Part shown: piece after piece, positions 24,547-33,087 of the stretch
Layout: each line of letters starts with the position of its first letter
Position numbering within the stretch: position 1 is the stretch's first letter
From: Streptomyces graminofaciens
Lineage (GTDB): Bacteria; Actinomycetota; Actinomycetes; Streptomycetales; Streptomycetaceae
Reading direction: 5' to 3'
DNA: 64,000 bases
Assembly (NCBI RefSeq): GCF_030294945.1
Contig: NZ_AP018448.1
Span: forward strand, 62,001-126,000
Position numbers and translations under genes: made by a program
The notes under the pieces: generated by a model
Database searches by the model: none
The model's input: only the letters and a program-made list of their open reading frames with translations
What the model was told of the DNA's origin: nothing

Positions 24547-26256
24547 TCAGCCGTCGAGGGTGTGCGGGTCGTCATCGAGATGTGTCTCTCCCGGGCCGCC
24601 GCGCCCACCCAGGAGAGTGAGTGCCGCGGCAACGAGAGCGGCCACGCCCCCGAGCACGTAGGCGTGGGAGTAGCTGTCGCTGAGTGCCTGGAAGGCGACG
24701 TCCTTGAGCGGGTTGAAGGGGATGACCTGGCCGTCCGGCGAAGTGACAGTGGCCGGCACGGAGTTGGCGCCGAGGGGTCCCGAGGACACGGCGTGCACCG
24801 CCGCCTCCAGCTGCGGTCTCTGGTCCGCGGGGGCGTGTGCCGGGGCGGCCTGGAAAGCCTCGTACGCCTTGCTCAGTGCGGGGTTGGCGGCCACCTCGCG
24901 GGCCATCTCCTTGGCGGCCTGGCCCAGCGCGACGGCGCCCGCGATCGCGGGGCCGAAGGCAAACCCGAGGTCCCGGAACGTGCTCGTGGCACCGCTCGCC
25001 ATGCCGGCGAGGCGGTTGGGCAGCGCGTTGACCGCGACCGCGCTCATGGCGGCGAAGGCGAGTCCCGAGCCGGTGCCCGCAAGGATGAGCGGCCCGACGA
25101 TGGAGCCCAGCGCCCGGTCGCTCGCCGGAACTCCGGCGAACCACAGCCCGCCGACCCCGATGAGGACCAGGCCGGCGAAGAGGACCCACCGGGGGTTGTA
25201 GCGCTCCAGCAGCTTCGCCGTGAGCGGCAGCAGCACCAGGCCGATGCCTCCGAAGAAGAGGTAGGCGATGGAACTCTTCAGCGGGCTGAATCCCTGGACG
25301 GTGGTCAGGCGGATGCTGGTGGAGTACATGATCGCGAGGAAGCCGAACATACCGATCACGGTGACCACCGAGTTGATGGCGAACGCCCGGTTCTTGAACG
25401 CGCTCAGGAGGAGGAGCGGCTGGGCGACCTTGCCCTCCACGACCACGAACAGCACCAGGAAGATCCCCGCGGCGACGAACGCGATGACGATCTGCGGGCT
25501 CCCCCAGCCGCTCTCGGGACCCTGGATCACGGCGTAGAGCAGAGCGAACAGGCCGAGCGCGGCGGTGATCTGCCCCGGCCAGTCGAGGGAACGGCCTTCG
25601 GGCGCGGCGGAGTTCTGGGCGAGGATCAGCGACAGCGTCACGCTGACCAAGGCGATGACCATGATGCCGACGTAGGCCCAGCGCCAGTTCCCGGTCCCGT
25701 CCCAGCCGGTGTGGATCTTGGCGGCGACGCCTGCCAGCAGCGGTCCGAGGAAGCCGCCGATGGAGAGTGCGGCGGCCCAGACCGCCACGCCACGGGCGCG
25801 GGTGGCGGTGGTGTGGGTGCCGGCCGCCACCATGGCGAGGCTCGTGGGGAAGATGGCCGCGGCCCCGATGCCGCTGAGGAGCTGACCGATGATCAGCAAC
25901 GTCACCCGGGTGTCCGTCGACGACCCCTCACCCGGCACCAGGACCGCGACGGCCGAGCCGACGACGATGAGCACGGCACCCCCGACGAGCAGGCGCTTGC
26001 GGCCGAAGAGGTCACCGAACACGCCGAAGCCCAGCTCCAGCGCGGCGACGGGGATGAAGAAGGCGTCGACGATCCACGTCAGCTGCGCCGAGGACGGCGC
26101 GAGATCCTGCTGGATCAGCCCGGTGATGAGCGAGGGGACGGAAAGGGCCATCTGCGACAGGCACACGGCGAGCACCACCGCGGCCAGCGTGCCGCGCCCC
26201 AGGGTGTATCTGGCGCTCTCCCCGCTCGCCTCGGCGGGTGAATCGGTCTGGACCAT
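24547..26256 (-). CDS. DHA2-type MFS transporter (14 membrane segments)
   Basis: This 569-residue membrane protein starts LAAVVLAVCLSQMALSVPSL and carries the loop signature GVFGDLFGRKRLLVGGAVL near residue 90. About fourteen hydrophobic segments follow, with a large external loop near the C-terminus (residues 470-540). This matches the drug:H+ antiporter-2 group. These pumps usually export toxic compounds. In an aromatic-degradation cluster it may export a toxic intermediate such as an aldehyde, or move a substrate, but this is only inferred. The start is set by AAGGAG before MVQTD. It diverges from an SDR gene across a 376-bp gap. Confidence 0.87.
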   Translation of the reverse strand: MVQTDSPAEASGESARYTLGRGTLAAVVLAVCLSQMALSVPSLITGLIQQDLAPSSAQLTWIVDAFFIPVAALELGFGVFGDLFGRKRLLVGGAVLIVVGSAVAVLVPGEGSSTDTRVTLLIIGQLLSGIGAAAIFPTSLAMVAAGTHTTATRARGVAVWAAALSIGGFLGPLLAGVAAKIHTGWDGTGNWRWAYVGIMVIALVSVTLSLILAQNSAAPEGRSLDWPGQITAALGLFALLYAVIQGPESGWGSPQIVIAFVAAGIFLVLFVVVEGKVAQPLLLLSAFKNRAFAINSVVTVIGMFGFLAIMYSTSIRLTTVQGFSPLKSSIAYLFFGGIGLVLLPLTAKLLERYNPRWVLFAGLVLIGVGGLWFAGVPASDRALGSIVGPLILAGTGSGLAFAAMSAVAVNALPNRLAGMASGATSTFRDLGFAFGPAIAGAVALGQAAKEMAREVAANPALSKAYEAFQAAPAHAPADQRPQLEAAVHAVSSGPLGANSVPATVTSPDGQVIPFNPLKDVAFQALSDSYSHAYVLGGVAALVAAALTLLGGRGGPGETHLDDDPHTLDG

Positions 26257-26632
26257 GGACGACTCCTTGCGCGCGGCGCGCGCTGCTGTCGGAACCGGCG
26301 TTCTCAGCCGGACCTTGCTGGGGTGCTCTTGTCCGGGCATGCGCAGACACCGCCGCCGAACCGCCCCGGGGGCCTGCGCGGACCCGCTCCGCGTGGCTCT
26401 GTGACCAACCCTGATTCAGGTCGCCCGGCGCGGTGAGCGACCTGCCGGGCAGCGACAAGGTAGGAAGTGACCCCCGTCACGCTCAATGGACATGTTCATC
26501 AGACGAACAGAGCGCCCCTCGGCGGCCGCCCCGATGCCCACCATTCAGCAGTGACCGCCGTACCGGGACAGGTCCTCGCACACGGCGTGCGCCGCCCCGG
26601 TTCCTTTCGAGCACCGACAGGAGAACCGAGTC
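26257..26632. promoter_or_regulatory. Divergent promoter region of MFS and SDR genes
   Basis: This 376-bp gap holds no supported gene. It contains TGTTC-N7-GAACA at 26493-26509, a 17-bp inverted repeat of the same length as the IclR-type sites but matching them only in the TGTTC/GAACA ends. It may be an operator for either divergent gene. Confidence 0.4.
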
Positions 26633-27379
26633 ATGGCTGGAAAACTGACCGGCAAGACAGCCGTCGTGACGGGGGGCAGCACCGGCATCGGGCAGGAGAT
26701 CGCCCGCAGGCTCGCGGCAGAGGGGGCGGACATCGCGGTCGCGGACGTCGATCCGGCCGACGAGACAAGGGAACTCGTGGCGGAAACCGGCCGGCGATTC
26801 CTCAGCGACAAGGTCGACATCTCCGATGAGGAGGCGATCCACGGATTTGCCGCGCGCGTGCGAAGCGAACTGGGTGCCGCCGACATCCTGGTGAACAACG
26901 CGGCCGTCGTACTCCTGGCGGACTTCGAGCACGTGACCCTCGACCAGTGGCGTCGCACCTTCGCCGTCAACGTGGACGGCGCCTTCCTTGCTTCCAAGGC
27001 GTTCCTGCCGGACCTGAAGGCGTCCGGGTCGGGACGCATCGTCAACATCACCTCGTCGAGCTACTGGACCGCGCCGCCGCCCTTCGTCTCCTACATCTCC
27101 GCCAAAGGCGCCCTGAACGGATTCACCTCCGTCCTGGCCGCCAACCTCGCCGCTCACGGCATCACCGTCAACGGCGTCGCGGCAGGTCTGGTCCGGACCG
27201 CAGCGGCCGTGGAGAACACGAGCGAGGCCTTCTTCGAGCAGGCCGTGCAGATCCAGGACATCAAACGGGTGCAGATGCCGACCGACGTCTCCGGCGTCGT
27301 GGCGTTCCTCGCCTCCGAAGACGCATCGTTCATCACGGGGCAGATCATCGTCGCGGACGGCGGCAGCACACGCCGCTGA
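26633..27379 (+). CDS. Short-chain dehydrogenase/reductase (FabG-like)
   Basis: This 248-residue classical SDR has TGGSTGIG near residue 14, LVNNAAV near 87, serine in NITSSSY near 138 and the catalytic YISAK near 151. The C-terminus ITGQIIVADGGS is the usual one of the family. CAGGAG precedes the ATG. It is a single-gene unit diverging from the MFS transporter and followed by IS debris and a terminator. The substrate is unknown; an alcohol or ketone linked to the nearby aromatic cluster is possible. Confidence 0.85.
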   Translation: MAGKLTGKTAVVTGGSTGIGQEIARRLAAEGADIAVADVDPADETRELVAETGRRFLSDKVDISDEEAIHGFAARVRSELGAADILVNNAAVVLLADFEHVTLDQWRRTFAVNVDGAFLASKAFLPDLKASGSGRIVNITSSSYWTAPPPFVSYISAKGALNGFTSVLAANLAAHGITVNGVAAGLVRTAAAVENTSEAFFEQAVQIQDIKRVQMPTDVSGVVAFLASEDASFITGQIIVADGGSTRR

Positions 27380-27399
27380 GACTGTGGGAGTCGCCTGTG

Positions 27400-27515
27400 G
27401 GAGGGACGTGACGCCCTCGTCCGGGCCAACAAGACGCACGACTCTCGCGGAAACCCGCTCCTACCTGCGCAAACGCGGGATCAAGGCCACTGTCCCGGTC
27501 CCCGCGGAAACGGTC
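27400..27515 (+). pseudogene. IS5-type transposase scrap
   Basis: Allowing one frameshift, the plus strand reads VRANKTHDSRGN and then SYLRKRGIKATVPVPAE. This resembles the conserved block near the end of IS5-type transposases (ADKAY-SRxNR-YLRRRGIKATIP). Only about 110 bp survive, so it is a relic of a deleted element. Confidence 0.6.
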
Positions 27516-27540
27516 TGGTCCTCGCGCCGCTGCTGCGAAT

Positions 27541-27570
27541 GTGCGGCTGCCGTTCATCCGGCAGCCGCAC
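27541..27570. terminator. Perfect 12-bp stem hairpin between convergent genes
   Basis: GTGCGGCTGCCG and CGGCAGCCGCAC pair perfectly around the loop TTCATC, 13 bp past the rhamnosidase stop. It probably terminates that gene and also stops read-through from the left. Confidence 0.88.
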
Positions 27571-27582
27571 TCCCCGGGTCCG

Positions 27583-30500
27583 TCAGCCGGCGTTGAACCG
27601 GTACGACCCGGCCGAAGCCCGGTAGACCTTGTAGGCGGCCCCGCCAGCCGTGTCGTCCCGGACGAAGCCGACGCCTCGCGGCGCGTCCACCGGCTTGCCC
27701 TGCGTGGGCACCCAGATCTCGGCTTTCGTGTTGTACGGGACGGTGACCTCCAGCTCGATCCTGCCGTCCGCGCGCCGCTCCCATTGCGAGGCCACCTTGC
27801 CGCGGACCGTGTCGATCGACGCGCTCACGCGGTCGAGGGTCTTCGGCGACAGGTCGGTGTCCTGCGTGTCCTTGGGGACGCGGCTGTTGACCGCCGCCGA
27901 AGGCACAAACGGGCGGATCCTGAGGGACTCGTAGGCAATGTCCGTCGGACGGATGCCGGCCAAGCTCTGGTAGAACCACGTCGCCACGGTGGAGCGGTAG
28001 TGGTGGTTGACCGAGAGCCGCTCGCCCCACTGCTCCCACAGCGAGGTGGCGCCGCGGGCGATCTGGTCCACGTACCCGGGGGCGCCGGTCTGCGTGACGG
28101 CCTTCAGGGCGATGTCGGTGTAGCCGTGGTCGCTGAGGAGGTTGAACTCATAGCGCGAGCCGTACATGTCGTTCTGGATGTGGTGGTCCGCTGCGACTAT
28201 CCGATCGGCGAGCAGCTTGACGAGTGCCTTCTCGTTCTCTGAGACGCTCTTCGTGCCCGCGAGGTAGCGCGGATCGGAGGGCTTCAGATCCGAGCCGGGT
28301 ACCAGGTCGAACGCGATGGCCAGGGTGTTCTCGCTGGAGATGCTGCCCTGGGTGAAGTGGCCCTTGTCGGCGTCCCAGTAGTTGCCGATGAACGCCTTGC
28401 GCAGGGTGCGCGCCAACCGGGCGTAGTGCGCGGCGCGTTCGGTGCGGCCGATGAGGCGGCCGACCTCGTCCATGTAGTCGCAGAAGTGGATGTAGTAGGC
28501 GAGGCTGATGACCGCGTTGCTGCCCGGGCTCTCGGCTCCCGAGTAGGCGCCGAGCGAGGCCTCGAAGATGTAGTTGTTCTCGGGGGTGAAGAGGGCCTCG
28601 TAGTACTTCAGGAGCCTGTCCTGGTGGTCGTAGAGCTCGGCGAACAGGCTGCTGTTGCCGTAGTACGTGTACAGCTCGCGCGGCATCACGAAGTACGCGG
28701 CGTCCCACGCGGGGACCGCCTTCCAGGCCTTGTCCCAGCCGGGGGTGTGGTCGTAGCCGTAACCGCCCTTGGGCATGGGGACGACCATGGGCAGCTGGCC
28801 GCTGGAGATCTGGTTGTCGGGGAAATGCCGTAGGTAGGTGGTGAACACGCCGTTCACGTCCCAGGTCAGTGACTGGGACTCGGAGCTGGCCATGGCGTCG
28901 CCGGTCCAGCCGTTCTTCTCGCGGGACGGGGTGTCGGTGGGCTTTTGCACCAGGTTGTTCTGCTCGGCCCATTCGAGGTTCTGCTGCAGCCGGTTGAGCA
29001 GGGCGTTGTCCGTGGCGAAGGTGCCGGTGCGGGCGAAGCCGGTGCGGGCGACGGCGACCGTGAGCAGCTGGGCGTCGCGGTCCAGGTCGGGTGCGCGCCC
29101 CAGGACGGCTTCGAGGTTGCTCACTTCCAGGTAGCGGAAGCCGAAGTGGCTGAACTGCTGCTCCCAGCGCTGCGTGGCGCGCCGGCCGACGGTGTAGTAG
29201 TGCGTCTGCAGGTTCGCGTCGTGCTGGAAGTTCTCCTCCTCGACCGACAGTGGGGAGCCTGATGCCCGGTTGCCGCCGCGCAGGCGCAGGGTGAGCCCCT
29301 CCTTGTCCGGGCCGACTCCGGTCAGGGACAGGCGTACCAGCCCGGTCATGATCTGGCCGTAGTCGAGGATCCAGACGCCGGAGCCGGGCACGGTCTCGGT
29401 GAGGGCGACCGGGCGCAGCGTCCGGTTGACCAGGACGGGCTCGGCCTCGTGCGCGCGTACGACGGCGGGCGTGAAGCCCTCGGGGATCTTCGTGGCCGGC
29501 AGCACGCCGTGGTACTTCGGCGCCGGGCCCGCGCAACTGCCGGGCGGGATCAGGGCGGTGGCCGGTCGCCAGTCGCGGCCGGTGCGGTAGTCCGCCGAGC
29601 GCCAGTCGCCGAGCCGGTCGGCCCGTCGTGCGTCGTATTTCTCGCCCGAGTACACGGAGTCGAAGGTGGTCGGCCCGTCCGCGCTCAGCCAGTCCCTGTC
29701 CGTGACGAGAGTGGTGGCGTGGCCGTCGGTGTAAGTGACGACGAGTTTGGCGCGCAGGCGGGGCTGGCCGGCGTACGGGGCGAGCTGCCAGAACCACAGC
29801 TGGGGCGTGGTCAGCCCGTACCAGCCGCGGCCGAGCTCGGCGGCGAGCACGTTCTTCCCGCTGGCCCGCAGCAGCGCGGTGACGTCGAAGGTGTCGTACA
29901 GGACGGTACGGTCGTACGTGCTGTGGTCGGTGAGCAGCCGGGGCACGTTCGTGCCCTCACGGTCCGCCGGCTTGCCGTCGACGGTGAGCGGGGCGCCGTT
30001 CACTGTGAGGGTCACATTGCCGGCTGCGCTCAGGTGCAGGCGAGCCTTGGCGATCTCGCGGCCCTTGGGGAGGGTGAACGAACGGCGCAGCAGCGGCGCC
30101 GGGTTGGCGATCGGCAGGACGTTGTTGCGGGCCGGGATGAAGGGGTTCTTGGGCGGGAAGGTCAGGCCGTCGAGGGTGGCGATGCCGGCCTCGAAGGGGT
30201 TGGCGCCGGTGGTGAGGTCGACGGCGAAGTCGGGTGCTCCGGTGCCGGTCACCTTGACGCTGCGGACGACGGCGGAGGTGCCGCCGGCGAAGCCGAAGCT
30301 GCCATGGCGGCGGATCTGGTCGCCGGTCAGGGTGCGGCTGTCGACCTCGACGTCGTTGACGATGGTTGTCACGGTCAGACCCCGCACCGCCACGACCACC
30401 GTGTGGTCGTTGGTGTTCCACGTGTCCTTGGTCAGTCCCGTCGTGGCCGGGAGGGGGACCGTGGCGACCGGGACGGTGCGGGTGCCGTCGGTGGTGGGGT

Positions 30501-31254
30501 TGGTCTCGCTCTGCGGGTCGTAGTGGTTGACGCCCCAGTCGGGCTCGGACGTCCCGTCGTCCACCCAGGTGTTGCCGGCCCAGTGACGGGTCTGCATGAC
30601 CAGCTGCATGTCGTCGCCGGTGCGCCGGACGGTCCAGTTGAGGCCCTCGCTCCAGGTCTTGCCGACGGCCTCGGCGCGCAGCAGCAGCGACAGGCCGCCC
30701 GCCGGGTCGGCGCCGCCGCGGAAGACGACGCTCGCCTCAAGGTCCTCCCAGTCGTGGTCCTGGGCCACCCGGCCGCCGATCCAGCGTGCGCCGGACCAGT
30801 CCTTCTCGCCGTTCAGCAGGCCCGTCTCCCACCGCGCGGGCGCGCTCCACGGGCCGCGCGCGCCGCTCTCGTCCCAGGTGCGCACCTGCCAGAAGTACGT
30901 GCGCTCCGAGTGGAGTCCGGGGCCGTTGTACGGGGCTTCGGTGCTCGACGTGCCGGTCACCCTGCCGCTGGTCCAGACGTCGGATCCGCCCGGACGTGTG
31001 CCCACCCTGATCTCGTACGCACTCTGCCGCTTCACTGGGGGTATCCAGCTGAACGCCGGTGCCGTCTGGATTCCGAGGGGCTGGGTCCGGGAGTTGACCT
31101 GGAGAGCTGTGGGCGCGAGTCCGCCTGACCGAGGAGCGGGCCCGCTCAGCGCCAGGGCGCTGGGCGCGGTGGTGAGCGGGAGAGCGGCGCCGGCCGCCGT
31201 CATGAGAGCGAGCATGCGTCGGCGGCTCGGCGTGTTTCTGTTGTCCTCGGCCAC
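27583..31254 (-). CDS. Exported alpha-L-rhamnosidase, glycoside hydrolase family 78
   Basis: This very large protein (1223 residues) starts with a Tat-like signal (SRRRMLALMTAAGAAL). An Ig-like N-domain (SAYEIRVGTRPGGSDVW, YFWQVRTWDESGARGPWS) follows, then an inserted sugar-binding-like region at about 165-350. The rhamnosidase N-domain is near 380-560. The (alpha/alpha)6 catalytic barrel carries the segment DTPSREKNGWTGDA near residue 775, where the family has an active-site glutamate, and the C-terminal beta domain starts near 1110. GH78 enzymes release terminal L-rhamnose from plant glycosides or pectins outside the cell. The GTG start follows AAGGA. A perfect TGAAACGTTTCA palindrome in the promoter suggests LacI control, but no rhamnose uptake genes are adjacent. 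Confidence 0.92.
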   Translation of the reverse strand: MAEDNRNTPSRRRMLALMTAAGAALPLTTAPSALALSGPAPRSGGLAPTALQVNSRTQPLGIQTAPAFSWIPPVKRQSAYEIRVGTRPGGSDVWTSGRVTGTSSTEAPYNGPGLHSERTYFWQVRTWDESGARGPWSAPARWETGLLNGEKDWSGARWIGGRVAQDHDWEDLEASVVFRGGADPAGGLSLLLRAEAVGKTWSEGLNWTVRRTGDDMQLVMQTRHWAGNTWVDDGTSEPDWGVNHYDPQSETNPTTDGTRTVPVATVPLPATTGLTKDTWNTNDHTVVVAVRGLTVTTIVNDVEVDSRTLTGDQIRRHGSFGFAGGTSAVVRSVKVTGTGAPDFAVDLTTGANPFEAGIATLDGLTFPPKNPFIPARNNVLPIANPAPLLRRSFTLPKGREIAKARLHLSAAGNVTLTVNGAPLTVDGKPADREGTNVPRLLTDHSTYDRTVLYDTFDVTALLRASGKNVLAAELGRGWYGLTTPQLWFWQLAPYAGQPRLRAKLVVTYTDGHATTLVTDRDWLSADGPTTFDSVYSGEKYDARRADRLGDWRSADYRTGRDWRPATALIPPGSCAGPAPKYHGVLPATKIPEGFTPAVVRAHEAEPVLVNRTLRPVALTETVPGSGVWILDYGQIMTGLVRLSLTGVGPDKEGLTLRLRGGNRASGSPLSVEEENFQHDANLQTHYYTVGRRATQRWEQQFSHFGFRYLEVSNLEAVLGRAPDLDRDAQLLTVAVARTGFARTGTFATDNALLNRLQQNLEWAEQNNLVQKPTDTPSREKNGWTGDAMASSESQSLTWDVNGVFTTYLRHFPDNQISSGQLPMVVPMPKGGYGYDHTPGWDKAWKAVPAWDAAYFVMPRELYTYYGNSSLFAELYDHQDRLLKYYEALFTPENNYIFEASLGAYSGAESPGSNAVISLAYYIHFCDYMDEVGRLIGRTERAAHYARLARTLRKAFIGNYWDADKGHFTQGSISSENTLAIAFDLVPGSDLKPSDPRYLAGTKSVSENEKALVKLLADRIVAADHHIQNDMYGSRYEFNLLSDHGYTDIALKAVTQTGAPGYVDQIARGATSLWEQWGERLSVNHHYRSTVATWFYQSLAGIRPTDIAYESLRIRPFVPSAAVNSRVPKDTQDTDLSPKTLDRVSASIDTVRGKVASQWERRADGRIELEVTVPYNTKAEIWVPTQGKPVDAPRGVGFVRDDTAGGAAYKVYRASAGSYRFNAG

Positions 31255-31299
31255 AGGATCAGGTCCTTTCGCTCACGTCGGCCATCCCGACCGCGTAAA

Positions 31300-31311
31300 T
31301 GAAACGTTTCA
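31300..31311. promoter_or_regulatory. TGAAACGTTTCA palindrome, LacI-type operator before the rhamnosidase gene
   Basis: This perfect 12-bp palindrome with the central CG typical of LacI-family operators lies 46 bp upstream of the rhamnosidase start. The only LacI regulator in the window (62417) has a different operator (TGGAMCGGTCCA), so the cognate regulator is probably elsewhere. Confidence 0.65.
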
Positions 31312-31630
31312 ATGCTTTCCAATCGGTAACCTTATGAAGCGGGCGGCGCCGAGGCAATAGCCAGGAGCGCGAAAGGCTCGCACGATCTACCAGCGATTTC
31401 GACCGTGGGATGACGCCACCCCGCTCCTGGTGCTCGCCAACGCCGTCGGCCAGAACCTCATGACGGCATGACGAGCCACCACGACGACACCCCGGGGTTC
31501 GCGCCTCTCCAGCGCTGCGAGGGCGCCGCCGCGGCCGACGCCGGCTGATGTCTTTCATTTCACCGCACGGACACGGGCACGGTCTCGCCGGTCGTGATCC
31601 CGCCCTCCCGGACGTGCCCACGGCCACCCA
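31312..31630. other. Non-coding stretch beyond the rhamnosidase promoter
   Basis: No supported gene is seen. Short peptides such as GGITTGETVPVSVR on the minus strand near 31560 look like ends of lost genes but cannot be identified. Together with the decayed fragment that follows, the stretch is probably a deletion scar. Confidence 0.4.
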
Positions 31631-31990
31631 CTACGGCACGTCCATGTTGAGTGAGCGCAGGTCCAACTCGGTGCGCTCGTACACCTGCCAGCTGTGGCGG
31701 AGCTTCTGCGGGTGCCGCCCGTAGCGGATGGTGTAGCCGGTGACTCCCTCGACGGCGTTCCATTTCAGATACGCGGTGCGCTGGTCGACGCGTCGGGCCC
31801 GGACCCGCGTGGCGGCCGGGGCCGGGGCGTCACCGGTCCCGAAGACACGCAGGCCGCTGACTGCGAACATTGCCGTCGAACGGCATCCGGCCGCCGGGCA
31901 CCCGCACGAACCTGGCGCGCTGTGGCGAGTCGAGGACGGCGTAGGCGTGCGGTGTGTCGTCGCCCTTGCCCCTGAATCGCGTACGACATT
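31631..31990 (-). pseudogene. Decayed C-terminal tail of a glycosidase (F5/8C and FN3-like domains)
   Basis: Two frames must be joined near 31862. One reads HAYAVLDSPQRARFVRVPGG and MPFDGN. The other reads FAVSGLRVFGTGDAPAPAAT, AYLKWNAVEGVTGYTIRYG and HSWQVYERTELDLRSLN, then stops early. This is the end of a discoidin-like domain plus a fibronectin-III-like module, as found at the C-terminus of secreted family 43 and related glycosidases. No catalytic domain remains. It lies close to the GH78 gene, suggesting that a larger carbohydrate-degrading locus has been eroded. Confidence 0.65.
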
Positions 31991-32299
31991 CCATTGCTGG
32001 GCGAGGTGGCGCGGCGTGGGCGTCCCTGATGGGCTCTTGTGGCTCCGCAGCCGGTCGGGGAAGGACGACCCACTGGGAAAGCGAGGCCACCGTGCGGATG
32101 ATTTCGGGCGCAGCGCCTCACGAGCCCGGTCGTAGTCGAAGAGCTGCCCGGCGTAGCCTGCCAGATCCTCGTCCAGCCGGTACCGCCTGGGCGAGCTCGG
32201 CGCGGACGGCGACACCATGGACCGCGAACTCGGTGGTCACGGCAACGAGGACGGACCAGGACGCGACAAAGGAGCTGTGGCCGGCGCGGAGGGCCGTCG

Positions 32300-33004
32300 T
32301 CAGGTCACGAGCGCGTCCCGGGCGGCGCCCAGCGCGGCGAGCACGTCCCTCGCGAGGGCACGGAGGGCGGCCTCGTCCGGCGTGGCGGAGGTTTCCAGGG
32401 CCGCCTCGATCGTGCGGCCGAGCAGGTCCGCCCGACGGTCCGGACGGAGGCCCTCCCCCGGGACCGCGAGACCCCCCGTGATGAATCCGGTCAGCACCGC
32501 GTCGATCGTGTACATCTGGTCCGCCGCCGGCATTGTGACGGCCATCAGCCCGTGCGCGCGCCATACCTCGACGAGGCGGGCGAGCAGGGTGTGGAAGCCG
32601 AGTTCCCGGATGACGGGACGGCCGGCCGAGGTAACGGCGAGCGCGCCGAGGATTTCGCTGTCACCGGCGTGGATGGCCCGCGTGACGGGGTTGCGGGTCT
32701 GCTGCAGGAAGATCTCCCGGACCACCCTGCCGGGCAGGGCGGCAGCGGGGTCGTCCGTGATTTCTGCAGCGAAGGCGCCGAGCTCCTCGTGGAGTTCACG
32801 CCGCAGCAGTTCGGCGAACAGCAGCTGTTTCGTCTTCCAGTGAAGGTAGACGGTGCCCTTCCCGATACGGGCGCGGCGCGCGATCTCATCCACGGTGACC
32901 CGCTTGTAGCCCCACGCCAGCAGCAGTTCGCGCGCCGCCGCCAGGATGCGCTCGGCGCGTGTGTGGTCGGTCTGTGGGGCGGCGGCCGAGCGGTCCAAGG
33001 TCAT
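32300..33004 (-). CDS. TetR-family transcriptional regulator
   Basis: This 234-residue protein has an N-terminal HTH (VDEIARRARIGKGTVYLHWK) after AERILAAARELLLAWGYKRV, followed by an all-helical ligand domain. It diverges from an FAD monooxygenase gene with only 82 bp between the starts. The gap holds a TGACCA-N11-TGGTCA inverted repeat overlapping the monooxygenase promoter. It is therefore a probable repressor of the monooxygenase operon, relieved by a small hydrophobic ligand, as in many such pairs. Only a distant G-rich stretch precedes the ATG. Confidence 0.85.
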   Translation of the reverse strand: MTLDRSAAAPQTDHTRAERILAAARELLLAWGYKRVTVDEIARRARIGKGTVYLHWKTKQLLFAELLRRELHEELGAFAAEITDDPAAALPGRVVREIFLQQTRNPVTRAIHAGDSEILGALAVTSAGRPVIRELGFHTLLARLVEVWRAHGLMAVTMPAADQMYTIDAVLTGFITGGLAVPGEGLRPDRRADLLGRTIEAALETSATPDEAALRALARDVLAALGAARDALVT

Positions 33005-33033
33005 GGGTACAGCATCTCACCCTCTTCACAGGA

Positions 33034-33056
33034 TGACCAAATTTCTAATCTGGTCA
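33034..33056. promoter_or_regulatory. TGACCA-N11-TGGTCA inverted repeat, candidate TetR operator
   Basis: The site has perfect 6-bp arms (33034-33039 and 33051-33056) and lies in the TetR/monooxygenase gap. The right arm overlaps the expected -35 region of the monooxygenase, so binding would block transcription. Confidence 0.6.
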
Positions 33057-33087
33057 ACGAGTATCAATCACGAGTATTGTCGAGGCA
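33051..33087 (+). promoter_or_regulatory. Likely leaderless promoter of the FAD monooxygenase
   Basis: TGGTCA (33051-33056) and TATTGT (33075-33080) are 18 bp apart. The -10-like box ends seven bases before the ATG at 33087, and no usable Shine-Dalgarno sequence is present. The message may therefore begin at the start codon, which is common in actinomycetes. Confidence 0.45.

Noticed and set aside
29449..31128. Open frame of 559 codons opposite the rhamnosidase
   Set aside because: It is a mirror frame without a ribosome site; the GH78 reading is continuous and well supported.
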